This document shows, piece after piece, positions 15,815 to 22,844 of a stretch of DNA of 30,254 nt (the first letter of the stretch is position 1; the number at the start of each line of letters is the position of its first letter). The notes below the pieces were generated by a model. It was not told where the DNA came from. It searched no databases and worked only from the letters and a program-made list of their open reading frames with translations. The DNA comes from a virus. The DNA lies in IMG/VR virus record IMGVR_UViG_3300037346_000424, positions 1 through 30,254 of that record; one strand, given 5' to 3'. The translations under genes and the position numbers were made by a program.

Positions 15815-15999
15815 TTCTTACTCTTGGCGCCGCGCATCATCTTTTTCTTGGCTGCGCCGCCCTTTTTCATGCCCATAGGCATGTCGACCGCGCCGCCGCC
15901 CATCATCTTTTTTGTGCCCATAGGCATGTCGACAGCACCGCCGCCCATCATTTTCTTTGCCGCGCCGCCGCGCATCATCTTACGAGGTTTCATCGCCAT
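15811..15999 (-). CDS. Very small Met/Gly/Lys-rich repetitive protein
   Basis: A 62-residue protein; ATG at 15999 has GGAG about eight bases upstream, and the gene overlaps the previous one by 20 bases. It consists of repeats: KKMMGGGAVDMPMG occurs twice (M or T variants) between basic KKK and RGGAAKK runs. With such composition it cannot be a globular enzyme. The coding call rests on the Shine-Dalgarno, the coupled GTGA junction and the frequent presence of such genes in marine phages. It might bind DNA or membranes; this is unknown. Confidence 0.65.
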   Translation of the reverse strand: MAMKPRKMMRGGAAKKMMGGGAVDMPMGTKKMMGGGAVDMPMGMKKGGAAKKKMMRGAKSKK

Positions 16000-16507
16000 T
16001 GGTCAGTCTCCGTTTGCGGTTGACGACGAGTGCTTCATACTCGTCTGGGGGATACACGTCATAATAACCTAAAGGCTGCAGCCTGTCACTAGCGGCGACG
16101 ACCTGTGCTAAATCCTGTACAAAGAGCATTGCGTAGTCCTCAGAGACCTCGCCTTGCCACTCGTTGTCCGTCAGAAAATCTAGCTCCGCGTCGTCCGCAT
16201 CATAGTCAGGGTGGAACGTCATGCAGTGCAGCTGAGGGAACGCCGTGTTGAGTTCTTCGGACAGCGCGTGCAGCGCGCCCGCCTCGGGCAGATCGAACGT
16301 CGCGACGATCAGCAGTTCCTTGCCTTGGGCGCGGAACTCTTCGCAATGCTTGCGCGCATCGCTCAGGATGTCGTCAGTCTCGACCACAAGGACCGCGTTA
16401 TCCCGCCACGCCTTACGCGCGTAAGGACAGGGCGGCAAGCCGCGCAGGTGCTGATTCGGCACCTCGAGGACCTCACGGGACCATGACCGCAGGTCCTGCT
16501 CAATCAC
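15980..16507 (-). CDS. Conserved phage protein of unknown function (PPCPYA motif)
   Basis: 175 residues from GTG 16507, which overlaps the upstream gene by eight bases. The frame is open further upstream only as the shadow of the DUF5872-like gene. Motifs are EQDLRSWSREVLEVPNQHL, GLPPCPYARKAWRDN, ELLIVATFDLPEAGALHALS, LHCMTFHPDYDADDAELDFL and DYAMLFVQDLAQV, ending near YPPDEYEALVVNRKRRL. It looks like one alpha/beta domain with conserved Cys, His and Asp. Similar proteins occur in marine phages in this neighbourhood. I do not know the function. Confidence 0.75.
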   Translation of the reverse strand: MIEQDLRSWSREVLEVPNQHLRGLPPCPYARKAWRDNAVLVVETDDILSDARKHCEEFRAQGKELLIVATFDLPEAGALHALSEELNTAFPQLHCMTFHPDYDADDAELDFLTDNEWQGEVSEDYAMLFVQDLAQVVAASDRLQPLGYYDVYPPDEYEALVVNRKRRLTNGDETS

Positions 16508-16769
16508 GGTAGCCCCCGCCCTTGGCCTTGTATTGCTTCGCAAGCATTTGTGCCTTGCGGGCCGACCATTGGCCCGGGGCACCGCCCTTGCCACCAGACT
16601 TGATGCTGTTGAACAGGGACTTGCGCATGCTGGGCTTGGTGTAGTTGCCCGCCTCGTTGACCTTGGACTTGGCAGCACCGCCCTTGGCCATGGCCGTAAC
16701 GGTAGGCTTGGCGCGCTTCGCAGGGGGTTTGGCAATCTGTTGCGCCATGTTCGATCGAGATATGGTCAT
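16500..16769 (-). CDS. DUF5872-like small basic protein
   Basis: An 89-residue protein from ATG 16769, with GGAATTGCTGAC before it; MAQQ at residue 8 is an alternative start. The N-terminal ~35 residues are a basic Ala/Lys/Pro tail. The C-terminal half (KVNEAGNYTKPSMRKSLFNS, then IKSGGKGGAPGQWSARKAQM and ending YKAKGGGYRD) matches what I recall of DUF5872, a short domain common in marine phages and some bacteria. The role is not known. High Lys/Arg content suggests nucleic-acid contact, which is only inference. Confidence 0.8.
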   Translation of the reverse strand: MTISRSNMAQQIAKPPAKRAKPTVTAMAKGGAAKSKVNEAGNYTKPSMRKSLFNSIKSGGKGGAPGQWSARKAQMLAKQYKAKGGGYRD

Positions 16770-16770
16770 G

Positions 16771-17028
16771 TCAGCAATTCCACTTTTTCCTCGCCTTTCT
16801 GAGCCGGCTATCGGGGTCTTTTGCTGCGTTGGGAAACTTCTTCATTTGCCCCGCGCTGCGCGCACAAAAGCTCTTGCGGCGGTTTCCGTCCTTGGTTCCG
16901 GCTTTTGCCTTCGGCGCGGGTGGTTTGAGGTTCATGCCTTGCTTTTTGGCGGAAGCCCTTCCCTTGGCGTTGAGGCCGCCAGACGGGTCCTTACCTTCCT
17001 TGCGCGTCCATGCGGGGCTCTTTGCCAT
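16771..17028 (-). CDS. DUF6321-like small basic protein
   Basis: 85 residues from ATG 17028, chosen because AAGGAA lies seven bases upstream; GTG 17031 directly before it is possible. The pattern AKSPAWTRKEGKDPSGGLNA, KGRASAKKQG, then RRKSFCARSAGQMKKFPNAA and DPDSRLRKARKKWNC matches what I recall of DUF6321. Two conserved Cys (in SFCARS and the C-terminal KKWNC) might bind a metal, but no complete zinc-finger spacing is present. It is followed at once by the DUF5872-like gene; such genes are often adjacent in marine phages. Confidence 0.82.
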   Translation of the reverse strand: MAKSPAWTRKEGKDPSGGLNAKGRASAKKQGMNLKPPAPKAKAGTKDGNRRKSFCARSAGQMKKFPNAAKDPDSRLRKARKKWNC

Positions 17029-17043
17029 CACCGTATTCCTTGG

Positions 17044-17496
17044 TCAGGCCAGCTCAAAATGAGGGCCGTCAATGAAGGGGCGCTTCCCCTGACTGCGGCG
17101 TAAGTCCACGTACTCATTCATAGCATCTTCCATTGTACCATTACACTGGCGAATATCTGGGATGTGCCACGCGGCACCCCAGCGCAGAATAGCTCCGGTC
17201 TCGACAGCGGCCTGCTTCATCGCGTCGGCGATGTCGTCGTAGAGGTTCAGCTCCCACGAACCCCTGCTGCCAATGTAGGCCATTAGGTCAACGGCCTTGC
17301 CGTCCAAATGCTTGGAGCGCATGGTCTTGCTCGCACCTTTGTCGACTAGGACCCGCTGTTCCTCTATTGTACGGAGTCCGCAGATCACACCAAAATCAAT
17401 CTTCGTGGTCAGGATCGCCAGCTTCACAGTTGCCACGAGTTGTTCGTCGACGCCCTGCAGCGTGCTCATGCTGCGGTCTGAGAGTCTAAAGCTCAT
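17044..17496 (-). CDS. Endolysin: peptidase M15-type L-Ala-D-Glu/D-Ala peptidase
   Basis: A 150-residue single-domain enzyme; ATG at 17496 has a GGAGAAAAC Shine-Dalgarno. It carries the zinc-binding signature of VanY/M15 peptidases: SKHLDGKAVDL with His63 and Asp70, and GPHFEL with His146. A FGVICGLRTIEEQ stretch (residues 35-47) matches the family's usual S/GxRT motif. Such enzymes cut the peptide part of peptidoglycan (as T5 endolysin does) to release progeny. There is no signal peptide or SAR segment, so export depends on a holin. The holin candidate directly upstream overlaps it by 11 bases. Confidence 0.88.
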   Translation of the reverse strand: MSFRLSDRSMSTLQGVDEQLVATVKLAILTTKIDFGVICGLRTIEEQRVLVDKGASKTMRSKHLDGKAVDLMAYIGSRGSWELNLYDDIADAMKQAAVETGAILRWGAAWHIPDIRQCNGTMEDAMNEYVDLRRSQGKRPFIDGPHFELA

Positions 17497-17974
17497 GTGT
17501 TTTCTCCGTTGTGTTGCTTGCGCCGAAGTAGAAGGAGATGACAGCAGATGCGCTACCCCCCAGCCAGCCTACAGCAACGTTGATGAGACCAAGGTCGGCA
17601 CCGTGGTCGATGAACGTCACTGCCCCAACGTAGCCAAAGAACGCAAGCAGCGTCCCTACGGCAAGGACGGTGGGCGTCATATCTTTAACGCTGGCGTGGC
17701 GGCGACGCGCGCTGTCTCGGTCTGACGCAGCGATCTTAACCAAATCCACGTCCAGCTGTTTCATGCTGACCTTGAAGTCCGCCTCGACCTTTTTGATTTC
17801 AGCCAGCTGCGCCGGTGTGGCGTTTGTTACCGCAGCCTCGACCGCTTCCAAGGTTGACTCAGGGAGACCCAGCTTGTCTGCTACCAGTTTGAGCGCCATG
17901 CCGCCCAGCGGGCCGCCTATCGCGGTTGCAAGCGTGGGGGCCACCGCCCCGAGTATTGCCGTCAGGTTTTTCAT
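17486..17974 (-). CDS. Holin, GTA_holin_3TM type
   Basis: 162 residues from ATG 17974, behind an AAGGACC Shine-Dalgarno and overlapping the previous TGA (ATGA). The open frame runs further upstream, but that part is shadow. The N-terminal hydrophobic Gly/Ala segment (residues ~5-30, ILGAVAPTLATAIGGPLGG) is followed by a charged helix (40-98), then two clear membrane segments (101-122 and 128-150) and a short polar tail. This order matches the 3TM holin family known from gene transfer agents (Pfam PF11351). It would open the inner membrane for the endolysin encoded next. Confidence 0.82.
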   Translation of the reverse strand: MKNLTAILGAVAPTLATAIGGPLGGMALKLVADKLGLPESTLEAVEAAVTNATPAQLAEIKKVEADFKVSMKQLDVDLVKIAASDRDSARRRHASVKDMTPTVLAVGTLLAFFGYVGAVTFIDHGADLGLINVAVGWLGGSASAVISFYFGASNTTEKTHEL

Positions 17975-18456
17975 TGTTGCAGGTCCTTCAAAAACATTGC
18001 AAAAAAGTACAGCAGCCCGCCGCCTATGCCGACAGTAGCAAAAAGCGTGGCGCCAAGGAACACTTTTGCAAAGAACGCTTGCTGCTCTGCGATTACGGCT
18101 TGTCGTTGCTTGCGCAGCTGCCCCTCGGTGCGCAGGATTTCCTCCCATGTTCCCATGCCGTAGGTCATCGACACCCACACCTTCAGCTCATAGCGCTGCG
18201 CCTCAATCTGCTTGCGGGCCAGCACCGCCTGCGTGGCCATCGCCTCGATGTTACCGGAGCCTGTCAGAAGCCGCGTGATAACGCTTGGATTCTTCGTGGA
18301 CTTCTCAATCGCGGAGATTTGCGCAGAAGCCCCCATCCACTTCTGGATGTCACCGTGCATAGACTCAATATCGCGGCCGATCTCGAAGCCGCGCTTGAGC
18401 ATCGAGAACGCTTTACTGGCGGCGCCTATCGCTAAGGTGACTGAAGCTGGGTCCAC
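17971..18456 (-). CDS. Small membrane protein of the lysis block
   Basis: 161 residues from GTG 18456, two bases after the previous stop. The N-terminal ~130 residues are helical (ASKAFSMLKRGFEIGRDIES, AVLARKQIEAQRYELKVWVS, EGQLRKQRQAVIAEQQAF). One strong membrane span follows near the C-terminus (residues ~130-156, KVFLGATLFATVGIGGGLLY). A WMGASAQISAIEK segment is shared with similar proteins in marine phages. No spanin lipobox or N-terminal anchor is seen. It could be a lysis regulator such as an antiholin; the only support is its place directly before the holin. Confidence 0.75.
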   Translation of the reverse strand: MDPASVTLAIGAASKAFSMLKRGFEIGRDIESMHGDIQKWMGASAQISAIEKSTKNPSVITRLLTGSGNIEAMATQAVLARKQIEAQRYELKVWVSMTYGMGTWEEILRTEGQLRKQRQAVIAEQQAFFAKVFLGATLFATVGIGGGLLYFFAMFLKDLQQ

Positions 18457-18457
18457 A

Positions 18458-18682
18458 TCACTTCCTCAAGTGCTGTTCTATATTGTCGAGCTTTTCCATC
18501 ACTGCCTTAAAGGATTCCTTGACCTCTTTGAACTCACGGTCGTGGGATTCCTTGGTCGCGGTAGTTTGCGCCTTGATGACAGCAATGTCCGTCGTGTTCT
18601 GCTGTGTCTTGAGGTGTAGTAGCCATACGAATCCGGCCACTGGCGCAACAACCCACTGCATGATGGTGTTAAGCACGTCCAT
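18458..18682 (-). CDS. Small N-terminally anchored coiled-coil protein
   Basis: A 74-residue protein; ATG at 18682 follows a GGGAA-type Shine-Dalgarno. One membrane span (residues ~3-23, VLNTIMQWVVAPVAGFVWLL) is followed by a charged heptad-like helix (IAVIKAQTTATKESHDREFK, EKLDNIEQHLRK). This topology resembles XhlA-like hemolysin-type proteins and inner-membrane spanin subunits. With the holin and endolysin just downstream, a part in lysis is likely. Which part cannot be settled, and no matching outer-membrane lipoprotein is seen nearby. Confidence 0.75.
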   Translation of the reverse strand: MDVLNTIMQWVVAPVAGFVWLLHLKTQQNTTDIAVIKAQTTATKESHDREFKEVKESFKAVMEKLDNIEQHLRK

Positions 18683-18693
18683 CGCTCAGTTCC

Positions 18694-19209
18694 CTACGCA
18701 TAAAAAATGTTGACGGAAGATATGTTGATGAGGCTGGCAAAAGGTTTATTGCTCGCCAAAATACCCGCCCCCGGAACGTCAAAACAGTTTTGGAAGATAT
18801 CACTTGCAGCAATCGTAGCCGTAAACAACCACTCATTCTCGCCGCTTACATATCGGCACGCGGTGCCGGCAGTCACCGTAAAACTGTTGATGCACTGCAT
18901 TGTAAAGGTGTCGACATCAACGACTGTAATCACAAGATTCGCGCACGTTGAGGACCGACCGGAGCCGTCCACAGAGTACGCTACCCCCACACTAGCGCCC
19001 GTTTGTAGGCCGTGGGCGACGCTTGTTACCGTAATCGTAGTCGTTGATTGCCCATACGTTGCAGATACCGGGGCGGTGCTCGTGGCAAACAGATCCAACT
19101 GCCCAGCAGTTGCGGTGCCCCGGACAGAGATGCCTTTGATCCTAACACGCTCGTTCGCGAGCATGAACCCGCTTTGATGTATCTGGGCGGATTTTACATC
19201 GGAAACCAT
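18694..19209 (-). CDS. Putative virion protein, beta-rich
   Basis: A 171-residue protein; ATG at 19209 has a clear AAGGAG Shine-Dalgarno. The start VSDVKSAQIHQSGFML and IKGISVRGTATAGQLDLFAT, and the C-terminal ISSVNIFYA, are a pattern seen in small structural proteins of marine phages. A segment at ~52-110 (TTTITVTSVAHGLQTGASVG and DVDTFTMQCINSFTV) resembles an inserted Ig-like or adhesion module, like the one in the 621-residue tail protein. It has no enzyme motif. The structural role is inferred from composition and position. Confidence 0.72.
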   Translation of the reverse strand: MVSDVKSAQIHQSGFMLANERVRIKGISVRGTATAGQLDLFATSTAPVSATYGQSTTTITVTSVAHGLQTGASVGVAYSVDGSGRSSTCANLVITVVDVDTFTMQCINSFTVTAGTACRYVSGENEWLFTATIAASDIFQNCFDVPGAGILASNKPFASLINISSVNIFYA

Positions 19210-19212
19210 GAC

Positions 19213-19395
19213 TTACTCCTTGGATTTGCCCTTGGGCTTCTTCACTGGCTTCGGCGCAGGCTTTGCAGTCCATGCCTCATTTACGTCGGGTGTCGCAGGA
19301 TCGTCGGCTTGGAACGCGCCTTCGCTCGTGCGTGCACGGACCGGGCTCAACCCGCGACGCGCCAGCTCTTCTTCACTCGGGGGAACAAATTTCAT
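19213..19395 (-). CDS. Small Pro/Lys-rich hypothetical protein
   Basis: A 60-residue protein; ATG at 19395 has a GAGGTG Shine-Dalgarno nine bases after the previous stop. The N-terminus (KFVPPSEEELARRGLSPVRA) is followed by an acidic middle and a basic Pro/Lys tail (KPAPKPVKKPKGKSKE). Its low complexity prevents any functional call. The good ribosome site and tight packing between two other genes support it as real. Confidence 0.65.
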   Translation of the reverse strand: MKFVPPSEEELARRGLSPVRARTSEGAFQADDPATPDVNEAWTAKPAPKPVKKPKGKSKE

Positions 19396-19403
19396 AATTC
19401 ACC

Positions 19404-19625
19404 TCACGAGGCCGCGATGGTGGTGCCGGCAGCGGAGATGAAGTTTGTCCCGTCGCTGACTGCAATGGTCGGCGCACCAGCCAAACCGTCAGACACAAAA
19501 ATGATGGTGCCTGCACCCGCGGTGACGGCAGATGGTGCCGTGGCGACAGTGAAAGTTGGCAGCTGAACTGCACCCACGAAGCCATTGGTGGCGGTCACTG
19601 GGCCAGAAAAAGTTGTCGAAGCCAT
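19404..19625 (-). CDS. Small fibre/decoration-like protein
   Basis: A 73-residue protein; ATG at 19625 has an AAGGACC Shine-Dalgarno. The start ASTTFSGPVTATNGFVGAVQ is a common opening of short head- or tail-decorating proteins in marine phages. The rest (GTIIFVSDGLAGAPTIAVSD) is a short beta motif of the kind that caps trimeric fibre stalks. It is the first gene after the terminator and candidate promoter, so it would lead the second transcription unit. Confidence 0.72.
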   Translation of the reverse strand: MASTTFSGPVTATNGFVGAVQLPTFTVATAPSAVTAGAGTIIFVSDGLAGAPTIAVSDGTNFISAAGTTIAAS

Positions 19626-19718
19626 TGTATTCAGGTCCTTCTACACAAGGTTTCGCCGTGCAGTCTGTGTAGCGTCAGGTAGGCGTCCTGTCTGCATGGC
19701 TGAGTTTTGCCTGCCCTT

Positions 19719-19747
19719 AAAGTAGCACAGCGCAATGGGGCTGTCCA
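19719..19747 (-). promoter_or_regulatory. Candidate sigma70-type promoter after the capsid gene terminator
   Basis: On the minus strand TGGACA (5/6 to consensus) is followed by an exact 17-base spacer and TACTTT, with TGC directly before it (extended -10). It lies 17 bases downstream of the intrinsic terminator and about 94 bases upstream of the next start codon, so it could restart transcription for the genes leftwards. Confidence 0.4.
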
Positions 19748-19763
19748 CGGGTGCGTTGGACAT

Positions 19764-19788
19764 AAAAAAGGCCCGCCGAAGCGGGCCT
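19764..19788 (-). terminator. Rho-independent terminator with UUCG tetraloop
   Basis: On the minus strand, AGGCCCGC pairs perfectly with GCGGGCCT across a TTCG loop and runs straight into six T residues. It follows the major capsid gene stop by about 22 bases. This 8-bp GC-rich stem with the unusually stable UUCG loop is a textbook terminator. It separates the capsid unit from the genes downstream. Confidence 0.93.
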
Positions 19789-19810
19789 AAATTGAGAGGT
19801 GAATCGCCGC

Positions 19811-20716
19811 TTACGCGCCCGGAGAACCGAACACAGCGCGCCAGTCACTCACGCCGAAGCTGTAACGCTCACGGGCCTTGAACCGCATGTTGTCGGTGTC
19901 GAAGTCCCCCTCCATTGCAGTCCGGATCGGGCTACGCTGGAACATCTTGAAGCCGTTTGGCGCGTCAGTCTTGATGAAAAACGCGTCAGTGTCGGTCAAG
20001 AAGTGGTTTACAACAGCCCCCTCCGGAATCATGCCCATGGACTTTGCGGCGTTCAAATCGTTGTCCGCGGTGCCAGACCGCAGGTTCGAATTGATGACGC
20101 GCTCTGCGATAAACTGCAGTTCCTTGGGGATGATCAGCTTCATGCCGCGAACGGCAATCTTCAGACCGCGCTCGTCCGTGAACCCTGCGATGTCGATGAG
20201 CATCTGCTCAAGCGACGTCTCGTTAAGGTCCGCGGCCACAGCAAGCTGGTTGCTGCGGTTGCCCGACAACGTCGGGTGTGCGCTCGAACAAAGGGCAGCA
20301 CCATCCCCGACGGGGCTCGATGTGCTGAACGCGTTGTTCAGGATGGAAGCGGCTTTGATCTGCTTTGTCTGGGACATAGACCGTGCCAGGGCGCGGGTAT
20401 AGCGCGCTGCCAAACGATCATACAGATTGTCTTCAATCGCCTCTGCGGTAATTGAGAACGCCAGTGCGATGGTCTCGTGTGTATAACGCGCAGTGTAAGT
20501 TTCCTGTGCGTCATCAAACGAAATTGCGCCACCCTCCGATTTAACGGGGGCCGTCCCAAATCCGCCGAGCATAACTTCCTCTTCAAACGCCCGGTCCGAA
20601 GACTCCTCGTCGAAGATTTCCGAATGCTCGTTTTCGTAACGATCGTACTCCAAGCCGAACAGCGCGTTAAGGCCCGGTTCAAGCTCTTTCGCTAATTGTG
20701 CGCGAGAGATAGCCAT
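19811..20716 (-). CDS. Major capsid protein (Mu gpT-like family)
   Basis: A 301-residue protein; ATG at 20716 has a near-perfect AAGGAGG Shine-Dalgarno, fitting strong expression. The N-terminal helix (SRAQLAKELEPGLNALFGLE) and YENEHSEIFDEESSDRAFEE, MLGGFG..P.KSEGGAISFD, and YTARYTHETIALAFSITAEA follow the Mu gpT-like major head subunit pattern (Pfam PF10124). Later come the ALARSMSQTKQIKAASILNN helix and a C-terminal RYSFGVSDWRAVFGSPG. The length suits an HK97-fold capsid subunit. Neighbours are a scaffold and decoration protein upstream and a strong terminator downstream. Confidence 0.88.
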   Translation of the reverse strand: MAISRAQLAKELEPGLNALFGLEYDRYENEHSEIFDEESSDRAFEEEVMLGGFGTAPVKSEGGAISFDDAQETYTARYTHETIALAFSITAEAIEDNLYDRLAARYTRALARSMSQTKQIKAASILNNAFSTSSPVGDGAALCSSAHPTLSGNRSNQLAVAADLNETSLEQMLIDIAGFTDERGLKIAVRGMKLIIPKELQFIAERVINSNLRSGTADNDLNAAKSMGMIPEGAVVNHFLTDTDAFFIKTDAPNGFKMFQRSPIRTAMEGDFDTDNMRFKARERYSFGVSDWRAVFGSPGA

Positions 20717-20729
20717 GTTTTAACCCTCC

Positions 20730-21380
20730 TTATACGCCCGTCGAATCCGCAGTAGTCTGCGAATCAAAACGACGGGTTGCTGCGTTGAAATGAGAGTTGA
20801 TCCGGACCAACAGGTGCGCGCCTGCCACACCGTAATCGCTATTGGCCTCGTCATCGACAAGACCCACGATACGCAGGGGCAGAGTTGCAGTGGTGGCGAT
20901 GGAAGAAACGCTCAACTGCGAGTTGGAGCGACCGACAGCGGTCACACCGGTACGGGCTGAAGTCCCCAGCGATGCGTTGGCAAACACGCCTGCCAAAGCA
21001 GTGGCGCGGTTGGTCAAAGTAGCATCTGCAGCAACCACGAACAACTGATCGGGGTTATCTGCAACAAAGGCTTTTACAGGGTAGTTTGTGTCTACAGCCA
21101 CGCTTGCCGCGCCAGGCCAGTAATTAAGAAACACGGGTTTCTTCTGGACGCTGTCGTGGTATTGAATGCCTGTCAGGACGCCGAGTGCGGCTGTTGTGCC
21201 GCCGGCAGTATCACCAGCTTGGTCGATCACGCCTGCAGAGGTAGGCACAACCAGACTATTCTGGAAAATCGCGTTGGCGTTATCCGCAGCGATTTCGTAC
21301 TCAGTGACACCAGTGCTGTTCACACTGGAGCCAACTAGCCCGACAGGACGAAGGCCAAAGGCAGTTTCGGCATTTGCCAT
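20730..21380 (-). CDS. Probable capsid decoration/minor head protein
   Basis: A 216-residue protein; ATG at 21380 has a GGAG Shine-Dalgarno, and the stop is 13 bases before the capsid gene. The start ANAETAFGLRPVGLVGSSVN, then TEYEIAADNANAIFQNSLVV, GVLTGIQYHDSVQKKPVFLN and VKAFVADNPDQLFVVAADAT, is a beta-barrel-like pattern common directly before capsid genes in marine phages. No protease or scaffold motif is present. I infer a capsid-surface decoration or stabilising protein from position and fold pattern. Confidence 0.75.
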   Translation of the reverse strand: MANAETAFGLRPVGLVGSSVNSTGVTEYEIAADNANAIFQNSLVVPTSAGVIDQAGDTAGGTTAALGVLTGIQYHDSVQKKPVFLNYWPGAASVAVDTNYPVKAFVADNPDQLFVVAADATLTNRATALAGVFANASLGTSARTGVTAVGRSNSQLSVSSIATTATLPLRIVGLVDDEANSDYGVAGAHLLVRINSHFNAATRRFDSQTTADSTGV

Positions 21381-21408
21381 AACTTTTCTCCGTCGTTAGG
21401 GGCCACGC

Positions 21409-21897
21409 TTATTTGCGTGGGCCACCAAAGGTTACACGAGATTGACGATCAGGTCGTGTGATCGTCATGGTGGAGTGGGAGTTCTCGCGCATCATATCGT
21501 GATCCACTGCGGCCATCTGGTCGGAGTTCCGTTTCCGGAAATACTCTGACCGCTCGGCCACCGTTTCCACGGGAATACGAGCGAGAAGTAGTCCGCCTAC
21601 GCCAAAGACACCCTCATATTTTCCTGAATCAACCACTGGCGACTCGAAGTCCGGATACTCGTCCTGACGGACAAGTTCGTAACCTTCGCGTACTCGGGCG
21701 GAAATGTTTTTGCGATCATCAAAACCACGAACTTCTGCACGAATCCACCGGTGCTTATACCCTTCTGGGGCAGGAGGAGCGTCTAGCATTGACGGGGGAG
21801 CCCAAGGTCTGCGAGCAGCCTCTTTGTCCCGGGTCTTGTTTGCGCGGGGGGCACGGTCAATGCCAGCGTAACGATCGTTCTTCGTTTCTTCGGTCAT
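21409..21897 (-). CDS. Conserved capsid-module protein of unknown function
   Basis: A 162-residue protein; ATG at 21897 follows GAGGTAGGA, four bases after the scaffold stop. The basic, disordered N-terminus contains RRPWAPPSMLDAPPAPEGYK. It is followed by HRWIRAEVRGFDDRKNISAR, VREGYELVRQDEYPDFESPV, GVGGLLLARIPVETVAERSE and a C-terminal SRVTFGGPRK. This pattern recurs between scaffold and capsid genes in marine phages. It might be an assembly cofactor, but the function is not known to me. Confidence 0.78.
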   Translation of the reverse strand: MTEETKNDRYAGIDRAPRANKTRDKEAARRPWAPPSMLDAPPAPEGYKHRWIRAEVRGFDDRKNISARVREGYELVRQDEYPDFESPVVDSGKYEGVFGVGGLLLARIPVETVAERSEYFRKRNSDQMAAVDHDMMRENSHSTMTITRPDRQSRVTFGGPRK

Positions 21898-21901
21898 TTT
21901 C

Positions 21902-22831
21902 CTACCTCTTCACGTATTTTGCGTATTCTTCAAGCGGCACACCCAATTTTTTCGCAATGGCGACTTCGGTCGGGGTGAGACGAACCTTTTTACTGCGTCC
22001 AGACGTATTACCGTTTGTGCGGGACACACCAGCTACCGCCTGGACGGGGCGGCGGCTGGAACCCGAATCGTTTGCAGGGGCCGACGGAAACTCTTGTGGA
22101 AAGCGCTTTCGTAGCCGCTGATCAAGCTCACTATAGTACTCATCGGCCTGCGGGTCAAACCCTTCGTCTTCGATGAGCTTTTTGTGTATCCCGAAGGCGG
22201 CAAACGTCATGGCCTCGTCTTGGCCAAACCACGTATTCTTCTCCGCCCAAGACTCCGCTTTTGGGTCAGGGCGAACCATCTGCTGTTGCTGCGGCTGCTG
22301 CTGTTGCTGCGGGGCGTATTGCTGCTGTGGAGCATATTGCGGAGCGGCTTGTTGCTCAGCCTGCTGCTCGCGCATCTCCTGCCCGCGCTTTGCCTCGCGA
22401 TACTTTTCCGCGGCAGAGTAAAGCTGGTTGAGGCGCCGCTGGTTCTCGATGACGCCGTCAGAATCGCCCATTTCCACCGCGCGCTTCAAGGCGCTTTCCG
22501 CGGTCTTTGTCTCAATCTCCAACCGGCCGCCGTACTCTTGCATGTAGCCGGTGTCGAGCTGCTTCATCCGCGTCTGAAGCGTCTGGGACTCCTGCGTCAC
22601 CTGTTGCGCGTAGCGAATGGCTTCCTGTTCGCGGCGCTCGGCGTCGCGCATTTTCTTGGTCAGGCGATTGATGCGCTTTTGCGCGGCGCCTTGGTAGTCC
22701 TCTTGCTCGTTAGAAGAGTCGTCGGAAACGTCTTCGTCCGACGCTGCAATTTCTACTTCTGCAGCCTCTTGCTCGTCCATTTCGATGTCCAAGTCATCCG
22801 CTGACCCAAACGTGTTTTCTGTCGCACTCAT
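21902..22831 (-). CDS. Capsid scaffolding protein
   Basis: A 309-residue protein; ATG at 22831 has an AAGGGGGA Shine-Dalgarno. The acidic N-terminus (residues ~10-50) leads into a long coiled coil (~50-165, AAQKRINRLTKKMRDAERRE). A Gln-rich linker follows (about 165-195, QYAPQQQYAPQQQQQPQQQQ), then a helical domain and a basic C-terminus (SGRSKKVRLTPTEVAIAKKL, ending EEYAKYVKR). Acidic start, coiled coil and a basic C-terminal helix that can contact the capsid are typical of phage scaffolds, as is its place between portal and capsid genes. No protease motif is seen. Confidence 0.85.
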   Translation of the reverse strand: MSATENTFGSADDLDIEMDEQEAAEVEIAASDEDVSDDSSNEQEDYQGAAQKRINRLTKKMRDAERREQEAIRYAQQVTQESQTLQTRMKQLDTGYMQEYGGRLEIETKTAESALKRAVEMGDSDGVIENQRRLNQLYSAAEKYREAKRGQEMREQQAEQQAAPQYAPQQQYAPQQQQQPQQQQMVRPDPKAESWAEKNTWFGQDEAMTFAAFGIHKKLIEDEGFDPQADEYYSELDQRLRKRFPQEFPSAPANDSGSSRRPVQAVAGVSRTNGNTSGRSKKVRLTPTEVAIAKKLGVPLEEYAKYVKR

Positions 22832-22844
22832 GGTCTTGTCCCCC

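Noticed and set aside
16508-16735. N-terminal extension of the PPCPYA protein
   Set aside because: The Arg/Pro-rich product is antiphase to the DUF5872-like gene. GTG 16507 gives a coherent protein.
17975-18178. N-terminal extension of the holin
   Set aside because: It lies within the upstream membrane-protein gene in another frame; ATG 17974 has a good Shine-Dalgarno and ATGA coupling.
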